DNA of 64,000 nucleotides, from assembly GCA_016932575.1 (NCBI GenBank), contig JAFGCO010000029.1, forward strand, positions 26,113 through 90,112, in the 5' to 3' direction. The translations under genes were made by a program, and so were the position numbers. This DNA is from a bacterium (GTDB lineage: Bacteria > Zhuqueibacterota > QNDG01 > JAFGCO01). Position 1 is the first letter of the stretch; every line of letters begins with the position of its first letter. Positions 20,397-29,854 of the stretch are shown here, piece by piece. The notes under the pieces are model-generated. The model did not search any database. It was not told the origin of the DNA and saw only the letters and a list, made by a program, of their open reading frames with translations.

Positions 20397-20939
20397 ATAC
20401 CGCATCCTTTTTTCCCTGTTGAATTAAATCATCCGGCCGTATGTACGTATCGTATTGAAACAATCGGCATTTAAGCAAATATCTTTAATATGCTGCCAAA
20501 ATCGTTCCTAATTTTCATTGAAATCAAGGCATTATATCCATTTTCAGGAAAGAAAAGATCGATAAGAATAATTAAGTATAAAATTTAAAAAAGAATGCCT
20601 TTTATATGAAAAGAACAATCTGTTTAAAAAGAAAAAAGTCTGGCACATCAGAATGTTCAGACGGCGCTGTTTCATTTTTTGCCGTACCTGTTGCAAATTG
20701 AAAAAACAGGTCTTGACAAGTATGTCAAATTTATCAGATATGGACTATAAGGTAAAAAAAGCAATCTCTCCAATACAAATGAAAAGATTGCTTTTAATAA
20801 CAATCGACTGTGGTGCCAAGTTTGCGTTTATTTACAACATTGCCGAACAGATCGCAAGCCCTCATATATCATTGAAAACAGCATTCTTAAAAAAACAATA
20901 ACTTTTGGCGACGCCTCTGTTCATGCGAATTTAATCCAT
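20397..20939. other. Intergenic stretch with nothing firmly assignable
   Basis: 543 bp between the MCP-propeller gene and the MFS gene. It contains an 82-codon plus-strand frame (20653-20901) without a ribosome-binding site or recognisable content, and a short palindrome TTGACA-AGTA-TGTCAA at 20713-20728. No terminator or RNA gene seen. Confidence 0.45.
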
Positions 20940-22541
20940 TCAGGTACCCTCGCCGCCGTTACTGACAGCCAGTTCAACAGGTTTATAGCCTCCCAGTTTT
21001 CGAAACCAGAAAATCAGAATCAGAAAACTCACTGCCATAATCAAAGGAACAATGGCCACCACAGTCATGGCATATCGTTTTGACTGGTTGACCACAGTTT
21101 CCACAAGGGTCTGTTCTTTTTTATCCAGGGTTTGCACTTCTTCTGGATCGACAGCCCTGTAGTGCCCGTAAATGGACTGTTTCTCCTGGGTAACGACCTG
21201 TTTATAGACCACACTGTTTTTATTCATCAACTGATGGTCGGTATGCTTATCCTGAATTAATCCCAAAAGCGGTGCGCCCAGAATTCCGACGCCCAGCATG
21301 CCGATACCGCTGATGGAATTCAGGGTAACCGCACCTCCTTTCGGAAACCGCTCAGCCACAATTCCCAGCATGGTCGGCCAGAAAAAAGTCTGCCCTATGG
21401 CATACACTGTAGCAGCCAGAATAATCCAAGCGCCATGAGCGTTACTGATAAAAACCAGGCCGATGGCTGCGGCCAGAGAGCTGGAGGCCATCAATCCCAG
21501 AGGCCCGATACGTTTCACAACGGGACCCACATTAAACCGCAGAACCATCATGACAAGAGAAGAATACACCAGTACCCAGCCGCCGCTGAGTGAAAAATTT
21601 GATCGCATAACCGGATTCATCAGCTCTTTGATCCATGTATCTGTTCCCAATTCCGTGGTTGCCAGGGGAAGCATGAGCAGAACCAGTACGATGAACAATC
21701 CGCGTCCGAATGACCGGATATAAACGCCAAGTGGAATTATGGCTATGCATGTGATCAGCAGGGCTGTTCCGAGCATGAGGCTGTCAGACCAGCCGCTGAA
21801 AAGACTGCTGATATTTGCCAGGATATTCATGATTTCGCGTGTAAACAGAAGAATCACAATGGCAAATCCGATGATTCCCATCTCTTTGAGCATGTCTTTA
21901 AAAGAAACACCCGCCTTCACCCGCTCGCTCACAGGGAACCTGGACCGGATTAACATGGCACCATAGATCAGTGCCGGTATAAGAATCATACCGAATGTCC
22001 AGCGCCAACTCAGGCCATTTGTAAAATACCGGCCAATGATGCCGCCTTCGCTCATGGCCAGAGAAATGAGCGATCCAAGCAAAATACCGCCCGCCCATCC
22101 GGCATGAAGAATGTTGAGCCATTTGGTTTTGGCCTGGGTGAAGAGGGAGGCCACAGCCGGATTAATAACCGCTTCAACGGTTCCGTTGCCGACTGCAACA
22201 ATGAGATTGCCAAAAAACAGCCACCAAAAACTGGGGCCGATCAGGATCATGATTGTGGCGATGATATGGCAGGCGAAGGCAAAAAAGAGACCGGTTTTAT
22301 ATCCGATCCTGTCAATAATCAGACTGAATCCGATAATGCCAAGCGCGAAAGGCCACATGCCCGCTCCCATCAGCCAGCCCTTTTCAGTTTCACTGAGATC
22401 GAACTCGAATCCGATCGCCCCGATTATTTGGGCCCGAACAGCAAAGAAAAATGCTGTTGTCACCAAAGAAATAAAACACATCCAGAACAGCCAGCGGTTT
22501 TTTTTAAGCACTGCATTCTCAGCTTGTTGTTCATCAGTCAT
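20940..22541 (-). CDS. MFS transporter, probably for a sugar
   Basis: 533 aa, about 12 membrane helices beginning with WLFWMCFISLVTTAFFFAVRA, and the loop-2/3 motif DRIGYKTGLFFA of the major facilitator superfamily. An insert of ~75 mostly polar residues (KHTDHQLMNKNSVVYKQVV ... LVETVVNQSKRYAM) sits before the last helix, longer than in typical members. Substrate cannot be read from sequence; the neighbouring sugar isomerase upstream suggests a sugar or sugar acid. GAGGAGG ribosome-binding site, 5-6 nt spacing. Confidence 0.85.
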   Translation of the reverse strand: MTDEQQAENAVLKKNRWLFWMCFISLVTTAFFFAVRAQIIGAIGFEFDLSETEKGWLMGAGMWPFALGIIGFSLIIDRIGYKTGLFFAFACHIIATIMILIGPSFWWLFFGNLIVAVGNGTVEAVINPAVASLFTQAKTKWLNILHAGWAGGILLGSLISLAMSEGGIIGRYFTNGLSWRWTFGMILIPALIYGAMLIRSRFPVSERVKAGVSFKDMLKEMGIIGFAIVILLFTREIMNILANISSLFSGWSDSLMLGTALLITCIAIIPLGVYIRSFGRGLFIVLVLLMLPLATTELGTDTWIKELMNPVMRSNFSLSGGWVLVYSSLVMMVLRFNVGPVVKRIGPLGLMASSSLAAAIGLVFISNAHGAWIILAATVYAIGQTFFWPTMLGIVAERFPKGGAVTLNSISGIGMLGVGILGAPLLGLIQDKHTDHQLMNKNSVVYKQVVTQEKQSIYGHYRAVDPEEVQTLDKKEQTLVETVVNQSKRYAMTVVAIVPLIMAVSFLILIFWFRKLGGYKPVELAVSNGGEGT

Positions 22542-22789
22542 ATGTACCCTCCTCTATGGTTGTTACCTTTATCTTTTTCAGTCTATTCTGAGAAATATCA
22601 ACATCTTTCTGACCCTTTTTATATAAGACAGCCTCGGCATGAAATAATCAATTCATTCATCAAAATACACTATCGTCAAGTGAATCACTATTGTACAATC
22701 CTCATTCCGGCATGGATCGGAATATTTAAGAAGTTAACTTCCGCCAGCAGGAAGCCGGACATTTTATTGTAAATCGTCATGGTTTTATT

Positions 22790-23842
22790 TTATGAATCCA
22801 ATCCTAATATTTTTCGATTTAAATCCGGATGACTTTCCCCGCCGGCAAAATCATCAAATGCAACATTCGTGGCCTCGATGATGTGAGACTCAATGAACGG
22901 TGCGCCTTCTCTTGCGCCCTGCTCCGGACTTTTTATGCAGCATTCCCATTCCAGAACCGCCCATCCCGTATAACCGGCTTCGGTTAACAGTGTAAATACG
23001 CGTTTGAAATCCACTTGACCGTCACCGGGAGAACGGAACCGCCCGGCCCGATGCGCCCAGTCCTGATAACCGCCGTAAACACCGACGCGGCCATTCGGTC
23101 TGAATTCCGCATCTTTTACATGAAAAGCAGTGATGCGCTCACCGTATAGCTGAATAAAATGACAATAATCAAGCTGTTGTAAAACGAAATGGCTGGGATC
23201 GTAATTAATGCAGGCGCCCGGATGGTCTTTGACGGCATCAAGAAACATCTCAAAGGTCGCTCCGTCATGAATATCCGAGCCCGGATGCAATTCATAGGCA
23301 ATGGTCTGACCGAGATCCCGGGCAAGATCCAGTACAGGTTTCCACCGCTTGGCCAGTTCCTGGAAAGCTTCCTTAACCAGTCCGGGCGGACGCTGCGGCC
23401 ATGGATATATCATATGCCAGGCAAACCCGCCCGACATGACGGGAATGGTTTTTAATCCGAGATTAGCAGATGCCTGAATCGTCTTGCATAACTGATCCCC
23501 TGCCCAGTCAATAATTTCCGAATCATTCAGGTTGGAAGGATAAAATGCAGAGAATGCCGTTTTATATACATGATTCATGGCCAATACCTGCCCCTGCAAA
23601 TGAGCGGCCAGTTCCGTTGGCTGAAGACCCTGTTCCTGAAGCTGATCCTTGAGCTCATTACAGTACGATTGACTCGAAGAAGCCTGATCCAGATTAAAAA
23701 CCCGCGCATCCCAAGTGGGTATTTGAACACCTTTGTACCCCAGCTCTGAAACCCATTTACCGATATTCCGAAGCGAATTAAAAGGGGCTTCATCTCTTAA
23801 AAACTGCGCCAGAAAAACAGCGGGTCCCATTATCTTTCTCAT
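22790..23842 (-). CDS. Sugar phosphate isomerase/epimerase (xylose-isomerase-like TIM barrel)
   Basis: 350 aa, cytosolic. TIM-barrel metal-site residues of the AP-endonuclease-2/xylose-isomerase family are visible: YELHPGSDIHDG (Glu and His, ~184-195), NYDPSHF (Asp and His), AFHVKDAEF (His, Asp) and AVLEWECC (Glu). The family includes inosose, tagatose and hydroxypyruvate isomerases and myo-inositol pathway enzymes, so exact substrate is open. It has a GGAG ribosome-binding site and precedes the MFS gene by 248 bp on the same strand; a joint uptake and catabolism role is inferred. Confidence 0.82.
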   Translation of the reverse strand: MRKIMGPAVFLAQFLRDEAPFNSLRNIGKWVSELGYKGVQIPTWDARVFNLDQASSSQSYCNELKDQLQEQGLQPTELAAHLQGQVLAMNHVYKTAFSAFYPSNLNDSEIIDWAGDQLCKTIQASANLGLKTIPVMSGGFAWHMIYPWPQRPPGLVKEAFQELAKRWKPVLDLARDLGQTIAYELHPGSDIHDGATFEMFLDAVKDHPGACINYDPSHFVLQQLDYCHFIQLYGERITAFHVKDAEFRPNGRVGVYGGYQDWAHRAGRFRSPGDGQVDFKRVFTLLTEAGYTGWAVLEWECCIKSPEQGAREGAPFIESHIIEATNVAFDDFAGGESHPDLNRKILGLDS

Positions 23843-24125
23843 GGCAATCTCCGTTATATATTGAGTATTAAAAGAGTTAATAAATTTTCAATAAGAATTT
23901 ATCGGAATATAAATAATTTTAATTCAAGTGGCAAATAAATAAATGTCATAATTCATATGACGGGCCCTATCTTATTAAACCGGCGTATTAAAATTATTTT
24001 TGCTGTTCCTGCAATTTTACGGTAATCCGGATGAGGCGATTAAGGGGCAGGTACTGTCCGCTGTTTGTTGCAGGGGGACGAGATATTGATAATTTTTAAA
24101 AATCCGGCAACTTGGTCCGGCTGAA

Positions 24126-26519
24126 TTAACGGGAGTCTGTTTTAAGAATTTCCACCAGTTCAAAGCCTTCGAGCAATCCGTAGGATTTTATGGAATCCGT
24201 CCCGCTTATGTATTTCTGATCATATTTCTCATACTTGGGGAATATATTTTTCAGGGATCCGTAAACGGCCACTTCCACATCGTTCAAACCATCCCGAATA
24301 TATTCAGTGACATCCAGTGAATACGGCGGCCAGGCAATAATGCCCGCCGGCAAATCATTAATCCGCACAGCCGAGACTGTTCCCTGCCACGAACCTAATT
24401 GTATTTTATACCGGGAGGAAGATCTTTGAATTGAATAGGATTGAATATAAGAGACAGCATCAGAATAAAAAGGCATGCCCTGTTTGCTCCAGCTTCCAAA
24501 ACCCAGTACCCGTGGCGGGACAATTCTCCAGCCGGATTCGTTTGGTATAAGAGAAAAATCTCCATAAAGATACGCTGGAAGAACAGACGGATTTTCGTTA
24601 ACAGGTATCAATGAAATGGTATTTCTTTCTGGTTGTATATGCGTTCCGATGTTATAAACACCAAATCCACGGTCCAGCAGCCAGGCGTCCCGCAGCTGTT
24701 CAGCCAGCCTGTCATTTACGTACACATTCCATGCATTCGGTATCTGAATGACAATCATCATTGAAAGCGGATTGACCTTTTTATGAATCGATACAGGAAA
24801 TTGAATTTGAAGTAAATGATCCGGGCACAGCGTTCCCGCGTCGCCAATCGAACAGTTCTGATATTGTTTGTCATCAGAAAAAAGGTTGCATCGGTTTAAC
24901 ACAATACTGTTTAAATAGCCGGGTGTAAAGATTGTCTTCCCTTTTTTCAGAATTACCTTTTCTGTGCCTGTCTGTTTTTCGTCTGTGATATGAATGCCAA
25001 AGGTATCACGGGCTGCGCTGAAAACAAGCAGGCTCTCAAACGGCAACAGATTAAAATCAAATGCCGACAGCATACCGCGGACCGTAAATGGATACCTGGT
25101 CATTATGCCCTGCAAGGCATTCAACCGATATACCGCTTCACCCGGGATCTGCACATGCCCCCTCACACAATTACTGGAAGAATTATTGACCAGAAATAAC
25201 AGCTGACCATCTGACAGGCTCCTGCGTTGATGATAAAATTGATGTCCGGCAGTGTTATGCAAAACGATTCTGAAATCAGGGGGATTCACTTCTTTCAGAA
25301 AATCCGGATCCCCGGGATCCTGAATATGGATCCATTCCGAAGGATATTTATCCGGCCATGTCTGAAAAACAGTTGATGATTTTCCTTCGATGGCGACAGG
25401 GGGTGTAAAATAGATAACTTTTCCTCCGGATCGTAAATAATTCTCAATCAGGTTGACCGTGGATGACCGGAGATTTTGCATTCCCGGCGGCAGGATCACG
25501 CATGAATATGCCGCCGATCCTATCTTCATCTCACCGTGTTTTGCCGAGCCGAATTTCTCAAGAACTGTGGATGTTGCCAGATCAAACTCCACCTGGCCAT
25601 GCGTTAATAATTCGAAAAAGGATTGGAATGTCATCTGATCTTCATCGGATGGCGAATCTGCTGAAAGTGCTGTTTCCTCAATTTCTGAATAATGAAAAAC
25701 CAGCACGTTCCTGATCGGATCACCGGATGATAAAACCAGGGAAAGCCGTGAAAAATAGGATACGATCGATGGAAAGAGGTCCCACCAGGGGGCATGATAG
25801 GAAAATGAGGGTGCTTCATATATTTTCGATCCGAGAATTGAGTACAGGCTCTGACCGAAGCAGATCCCTTCGAATCCACAGACAAAAGCCCGGTCGCCGA
25901 TGTCTTTCATCGTGAGAAAGGACAGACCTGGGTCGGTGTTCAGAAACAATGCTGCAATTGCCTGTGTTTTTCTACATTGATGGAAGGTACTGATTTTGTC
26001 CTTCAATAACACATTTCCTGTGAAGGAAGTGTTGATTGTGTAACAATCAGGCAGGGCTGACCACTTTTGCCGAGACAGATCGAGAATCGTATTCAATGGG
26101 GGTAAATTATCATTTATCCAAATTTTCAATCCCAGACTATCTGCCTGAACTTTGGCATAGCATAGCAAATCCCGCCACTCATCTGCAGACAGTTCAGGTA
26201 ATATTTTTTCTTCCGGATAAATAATCACACCGCCGAGATTTTTGTCCTTAAATTCACTGAGTTGAAAATCTATCTCTTCCGGAGTCACCGGAACATTCCA
26301 GATCCATCGGGTCAAAGGACGGCAGGCTTGCGGCGGATTATTAAAATGATTTTGAAGGCCCCGGAATGACATCAGCCTTTTTGAAGCGGAGGGTGTCCTG
26401 GTGCATGTTACAAACACGCAGACGGCACTCCATATAATAAGAAAGATGAATATATTGAAATTTAAAAATCGCTTTCGAATTTTTAACGAAATCAATTGAA
26501 ACAAGCCCCTCTTCCTCAT
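24126..26519 (-). CDS. Putative lipoprotein resembling GH106 (alpha-L-rhamnosidase-like), shortened
   Basis: 797 aa. A long N-terminal hydrophobic helix ends at Cys39 (FVTC), a possible lipidation site. The start RPLTRWIWNVPVTPEEIDFQ then FKDKNLGGVIIYPEE resembles the opening of GH106-like proteins (RPWxWWHWM, then a helper strand GGxxI). A beta/alpha middle follows (VLPPGMQNL, YLRSGGKVIYF). The C-terminal sandwich (LGSWQGTVSAVRINDLPAG, then PYSLDVTEYIRDGLNDVEV) also matches that family. Typical GH106 proteins are ~1000 aa or more; a large part of the barrel seems to be missing or very diverged between ~150 and 240, so activity is doubtful. Could instead be a distinct glycosidase family. No clear ribosome-binding site before this ATG. 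Confidence 0.5.
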   Translation of the reverse strand: MRKRGLFQLISLKIRKRFLNFNIFIFLIIWSAVCVFVTCTRTPSASKRLMSFRGLQNHFNNPPQACRPLTRWIWNVPVTPEEIDFQLSEFKDKNLGGVIIYPEEKILPELSADEWRDLLCYAKVQADSLGLKIWINDNLPPLNTILDLSRQKWSALPDCYTINTSFTGNVLLKDKISTFHQCRKTQAIAALFLNTDPGLSFLTMKDIGDRAFVCGFEGICFGQSLYSILGSKIYEAPSFSYHAPWWDLFPSIVSYFSRLSLVLSSGDPIRNVLVFHYSEIEETALSADSPSDEDQMTFQSFFELLTHGQVEFDLATSTVLEKFGSAKHGEMKIGSAAYSCVILPPGMQNLRSSTVNLIENYLRSGGKVIYFTPPVAIEGKSSTVFQTWPDKYPSEWIHIQDPGDPDFLKEVNPPDFRIVLHNTAGHQFYHQRRSLSDGQLLFLVNNSSSNCVRGHVQIPGEAVYRLNALQGIMTRYPFTVRGMLSAFDFNLLPFESLLVFSAARDTFGIHITDEKQTGTEKVILKKGKTIFTPGYLNSIVLNRCNLFSDDKQYQNCSIGDAGTLCPDHLLQIQFPVSIHKKVNPLSMMIVIQIPNAWNVYVNDRLAEQLRDAWLLDRGFGVYNIGTHIQPERNTISLIPVNENPSVLPAYLYGDFSLIPNESGWRIVPPRVLGFGSWSKQGMPFYSDAVSYIQSYSIQRSSSRYKIQLGSWQGTVSAVRINDLPAGIIAWPPYSLDVTEYIRDGLNDVEVAVYGSLKNIFPKYEKYDQKYISGTDSIKSYGLLEGFELVEILKTDSR

Positions 26520-26580
26520 GCAAACAGGAATATAAGATCAAAAACATGTAAAAAAAGAATTCACGTATGATGCTGAATTA

Positions 26581-27270
26581 TCATTCGATTCGGTCGATGA
26601 TTTGATAATAAATATTTTCAACATCCGATGTGGAAGCAAGAATCTGCCAGCTTTTCTTCCTTGCGAGGCGTGCCAGTTTTGGTCCGGGATGCACAGCTAC
26701 AGGCACTTTTACTCGGGATAACAAGTGGCGATCATGCCAGTGGTCGGCCATGGCAATTGTATGCTTCCAGGATTGTTTGTGTGCCTCCAGCCATTCCTCA
26801 ATATAATGAACTTTTGCCATGCCTCGCGGATGTTGTCGATGCACACCTCCGCTGTATCGATCATTTTCAACGACTGGTTCAGCACAAATAATATCATGAA
26901 TATTTAAATGAGCCATCAAAGGTTTCGCAAGTGAGCGGGGGGTTCCGCTGAGAAGCACAATGCGGACATCCTGCCTTCGCAATAATTCCAAAAGCTGGAT
27001 GCTTTCAGTGATCAACGCCGGCTGTATATAGCGTTCCCAGCATGTTTCAATCCAATGATTGACTTCTCTCTCGGATTTTCCTTGCAGATAGACCAGTTTC
27101 CATTCATACCATTTGGTAAATGGATTTTTTAAAATATGGTATATACTGCTCTGAATAATCCGAAAATAGCTGAGCAATCCTTCATGCCGCATAAAATAAA
27201 GAAGCCACCGCTCCAGACTTCGCAATACAAGCGTGCCGTCAATATCGGCAAACAGAATTGATGAATTCAT
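26581..27270 (-). CDS. HAD-IB family phosphatase
   Basis: 229 aa. HAD motif I FADIDGTLV (nucleophile Asp and acid Asp), helical cap, motif II VLLSGTPRSLA, Lys in GMAKVHYIEEWL (motif III) and motif IV MADHWHDRHLL. HAD-IB includes phosphoserine phosphatase and the phosphatidylglycerophosphatase PgpC. It lies 3 bp after a CDP-alcohol phosphatidyltransferase gene on the same strand, and a synthase/phosphatase pair for phosphatidylglycerol or a related lipid head group is the simplest reading, by inference. Motif IV has His between the usual acidic residues (DHWHD), which is slightly unusual. Confidence 0.8.
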   Translation of the reverse strand: MNSSILFADIDGTLVLRSLERWLLYFMRHEGLLSYFRIIQSSIYHILKNPFTKWYEWKLVYLQGKSEREVNHWIETCWERYIQPALITESIQLLELLRRQDVRIVLLSGTPRSLAKPLMAHLNIHDIICAEPVVENDRYSGGVHRQHPRGMAKVHYIEEWLEAHKQSWKHTIAMADHWHDRHLLSRVKVPVAVHPGPKLARLARKKSWQILASTSDVENIYYQIIDRIE

Positions 27271-27273
27271 GAT

Positions 27274-27930
27274 TCAGGACGCTTTCTCTCCGACCTTGCT
27301 GTCCAGCTCATGAATCAATGCGGTGCCTTCGATAATCACAGGAAGACCGCGTATCAAGCAAACAACAGCTGTTGTGATCGCCACCCAGAATCCAATGTTC
27401 AGGGCAATCTCCACCCAATTTTGCGGAAATATGCCCACTTTTCGAAAGGCTGATGCCAGCAGCAGCAGACTGAATGAGATTGCTTTGAGAACAGCATAAC
27501 CACTTCTCATGATCGGTGAACCGGTCAGAAATTTTCCAAGACCTGTCCGCATCATGCTTTTTTGACCAAATGCTGTGTAACCATAACGCAATACGTACCC
27601 TCGAATGGTATCTGTAAAAATACCCCGTGATATCACCACAACTGGAATCCACACTGGAACCAATCTGATATCTGCTAAACAGATCCAAAGCACGACTTCA
27701 ACAATTCGGTCACCCGCTATATCCAGAAGGCTGCCGAGAATTGTCTTTTCGTCCAGTTTACGTGCCAGATATCCATCCAGCCAATCCATAATAATGATAA
27801 GAATTGACAATCCGGAAGCCAATAAACGCATCCAAAACTGCTTATCGTAAATCAAAACCACCAAAATAAAAAGGAGCCCGATACGCAATAATGTAATTCT
27901 GTTGGGCCAGGTTAATAATTTAAATCTCAT
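27274..27930 (-). CDS. CDP-alcohol phosphatidyltransferase (PgsA-like)
   Basis: 218 aa, about six membrane helices. The signature D-x2-DG-x2-AR-x8-G-x3-D-x3-D is complete: DWLDGYLARKL followed by GSLLDIAGD. These inner-membrane enzymes move a phosphatidyl group from CDP-diacylglycerol to an alcohol such as glycerol 3-phosphate, inositol phosphate or serine. Opening TWPNRITLLRI is common in PgsA. The HAD phosphatase 3 bp downstream supports glycerol 3-phosphate or inositol phosphate as acceptor (inference). Confidence 0.85.
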   Translation of the reverse strand: MRFKLLTWPNRITLLRIGLLFILVVLIYDKQFWMRLLASGLSILIIIMDWLDGYLARKLDEKTILGSLLDIAGDRIVEVVLWICLADIRLVPVWIPVVVISRGIFTDTIRGYVLRYGYTAFGQKSMMRTGLGKFLTGSPIMRSGYAVLKAISFSLLLLASAFRKVGIFPQNWVEIALNIGFWVAITTAVVCLIRGLPVIIEGTALIHELDSKVGEKAS

Positions 27931-27992
27931 ACAAGCATCCTAAAAATAAAAAAAATGGTTTAAAAAAGTTCGACCGGTTTCCAAGGTAAAAT

Positions 27993-28739
27993 TTACATCC
28001 CATGAATATTCTGCTTTTTATATCCGGCAGGAAGTTGCATTAAATCGGCGGGTGCTTTCCCTTCCTTGAATTCAAGCAGCTCCATTGTCGTTTTCATCGT
28101 CTGACCCATTACCTGATTCGTTGAGATATTCATAACCTGAACACCTTTGATCTTCTCCATTTCACTTTGCATCTGCGACACAGCTTGCTGCATGCCGGGC
28201 ATTGCCGATAACATGCCGGCGCTGAATTTCTTATACAGGTCGGCATCGACCTTCAATGCTTCTGTCGCCCATATTTCCATCCGAAACTGTCCCATCGCCA
28301 TATTCACGGTCATGATGTATTTTCTGCAGGGCCATTGATGAATCGTTTTTTTCTCAGAGGTTGGTTCCACAGACACTTCCATCTTCATCATGGTCTTCAT
28401 CATGTTTTGGAACTGAGCAGCTTCCGTTTCATCTTCCTGATCTGGCATCCCGGGAAACATCTCCTTTCCCACTTGCATCTCAGAATAGGTTTTTTTCTGA
28501 TGATCCAGCATGATCATAACATTTTTCTTCAAATCATAGATCATGCTCTGCTCCTGATTGTCACTTCGGAATCCATTGTCAGTCAGCCATATTTCTTCAA
28601 TCATATCTTTCGCAGGCTGAGATTGCCCCATCATCTGAAACGCATCCGTATGACGTTTCTGTTTCATATAAACACCGGCATAAACCGCATGTGAAAATAC
28701 GATTAATATAACCGCCATGATTTGATAAGTCCTCTTCAT
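27993..28739 (-). CDS. Secreted DUF4412-like protein
   Basis: 248 aa from the ATG at 28739, chosen because CAGGAGG lies 6 nt before it; an ATG six codons earlier would bury that site. Signal peptide (MKRTYQIMAVILIVFSHAVYA), then a beta-rich body: VYMKQKRHTDAF, IWLTDNGFRSDNQEQSMIYD, a methionine-rich middle, and IHQWPCRKYIMTV. Layout (substrate-like YxDGxKxRxD strand, IYDLKK..MIMLDHQKKTYSEM) fits DUF4412 periplasmic proteins related to LolA/outer-membrane carrier folds. Function unknown. Confidence 0.65.
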   Translation of the reverse strand: MKRTYQIMAVILIVFSHAVYAGVYMKQKRHTDAFQMMGQSQPAKDMIEEIWLTDNGFRSDNQEQSMIYDLKKNVMIMLDHQKKTYSEMQVGKEMFPGMPDQEDETEAAQFQNMMKTMMKMEVSVEPTSEKKTIHQWPCRKYIMTVNMAMGQFRMEIWATEALKVDADLYKKFSAGMLSAMPGMQQAVSQMQSEMEKIKGVQVMNISTNQVMGQTMKTTMELLEFKEGKAPADLMQLPAGYKKQNIHGM

Positions 28740-28762
28740 AATTAACCTCCTGTGCAATTAAA

Positions 28763-29680
28763 TTATGTTGATGAATTTGACCACAAACTGACCAAAAATG
28801 ATGCAGAAAATATACAGATAAATACAAATATCACGGCAGGCAATGCAACTTGTTCATTAAAATGCTTCAATGCAATAACACTGCCTAATCCTGCATTCTG
28901 CATACCTATTTCAATAGACAGGGCTCTCCTTCGGAGTATTTCAAATCCGGCCAATTTCCCGACCAAGTATCCCAATCCCAAACCCGAAAGATTTAATAAA
29001 AGCACGCCGGCGAGGATAAATCCATCGATTTTTAAAATAAAATTTCTATTCAGAGCAATAACCAGACTGCATATAAATGCGATGAAAAGCGTGGAAATAG
29101 CAGGAAAAACTTTTACAACGGGTTCCACTTTATCATGAAATATCCACTTCACAAAAAATCCGATAATGAGCGGAACAAGCACCATATAGGCCACGCTGAT
29201 CATCATATTCCAAAAAGGAATTTTTAGTAATTCGCTGGCCAGTGTGAGTGTAAGCAAAGGCGTCAGCAAAGGAGACAGAAGGGTCGAAACAGTGGTCAGA
29301 GATACGGAATAGGCCACATCGGCTCCGGCAAGATAGCTAAGCACATTGCTCGCCATGGCGCCGGGTGCGGAACCGGCCAGAATCAAACCCAATGAAAATT
29401 CCCTGGAAAATGATAAGCACTTTGACAGAAGCCATGCCGAAAAGGGCATAATTGTAAACTGGGCCAGCACACCGATCAGCACAGCTTTATAGTGACGAAA
29501 AATATGAATGAAATCCGCAGGTTTGAGTATCATTCCAATACCAAACATGGTGATGGCAAAAAACAGTTCCATATATTTTTTGAGGTGCAGAAACAAATGT
29601 GGAAAATAATATGCCGACACTCCCGCCAAAATCACCCAAACAATAAACAATTTATTGAAAATCGTGATGAATCGATTCAA
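28763..29680 (-). CDS. Bile acid:sodium symporter family (BASS) transporter
   Basis: 305 aa, about ten membrane helices. Family landmarks: ELFFAITMFGIGMILKPADF, GLILAGSAPGAMASNVLSY (the crossover helix GSxPGGxxSN), then LTTVSTLLSPLLTPLLT. Members import organic anions or pantoate-like acids with sodium; the substrate is not readable. The frame begins with TTG at 29680, preceded by GGAG with 6-nt spacing; no ATG nearby would keep the first helix whole. It ends 23 bp before the DUF4412-like gene, so co-transcription is likely. Confidence 0.82.
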   Translation of the reverse strand: MNRFITIFNKLFIVWVILAGVSAYYFPHLFLHLKKYMELFFAITMFGIGMILKPADFIHIFRHYKAVLIGVLAQFTIMPFSAWLLSKCLSFSREFSLGLILAGSAPGAMASNVLSYLAGADVAYSVSLTTVSTLLSPLLTPLLTLTLASELLKIPFWNMMISVAYMVLVPLIIGFFVKWIFHDKVEPVVKVFPAISTLFIAFICSLVIALNRNFILKIDGFILAGVLLLNLSGLGLGYLVGKLAGFEILRRRALSIEIGMQNAGLGSVIALKHFNEQVALPAVIFVFICIFSASFLVSLWSNSST

Positions 29681-29763
29681 ATGCTGCTCCGGAATGAAGT
29701 CAGTTGCCGAAAGAACCTTTCATTTTTTAAGTATCCAAGTATACTAAACAATTTATAAAATTC

Positions 29764-29800
29764 CAAGAAAAAAGCCGTTCTCACGGTTGAGATCGGCTTT
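29764..29800 (-). terminator. Rho-independent terminator
   Basis: Minus strand AAAGCCG-a-TCTCA-accg-TGAGA-a-CGGCTTT followed by TTTCTT: a 12-bp interrupted stem, 54 nt past the stop of the lipoprotein gene ending at 29855. Confidence 0.8.
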
Positions 29801-29854
29801 ATTAAAATTGAAAAAACAGAAGAAGAAAACTCTGCTGCCGGTGAATCGCCTCCG

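Noticed and set aside
20653..20901. 82-codon plus frame in the gap before the MFS gene
   Set aside because: No ribosome-binding site, no recognisable content and cysteine-rich start unlike neighbouring genes.
22104..22772. 222-codon plus frame
   Set aside because: Antisense to the MFS transporter; composition is not protein-like.
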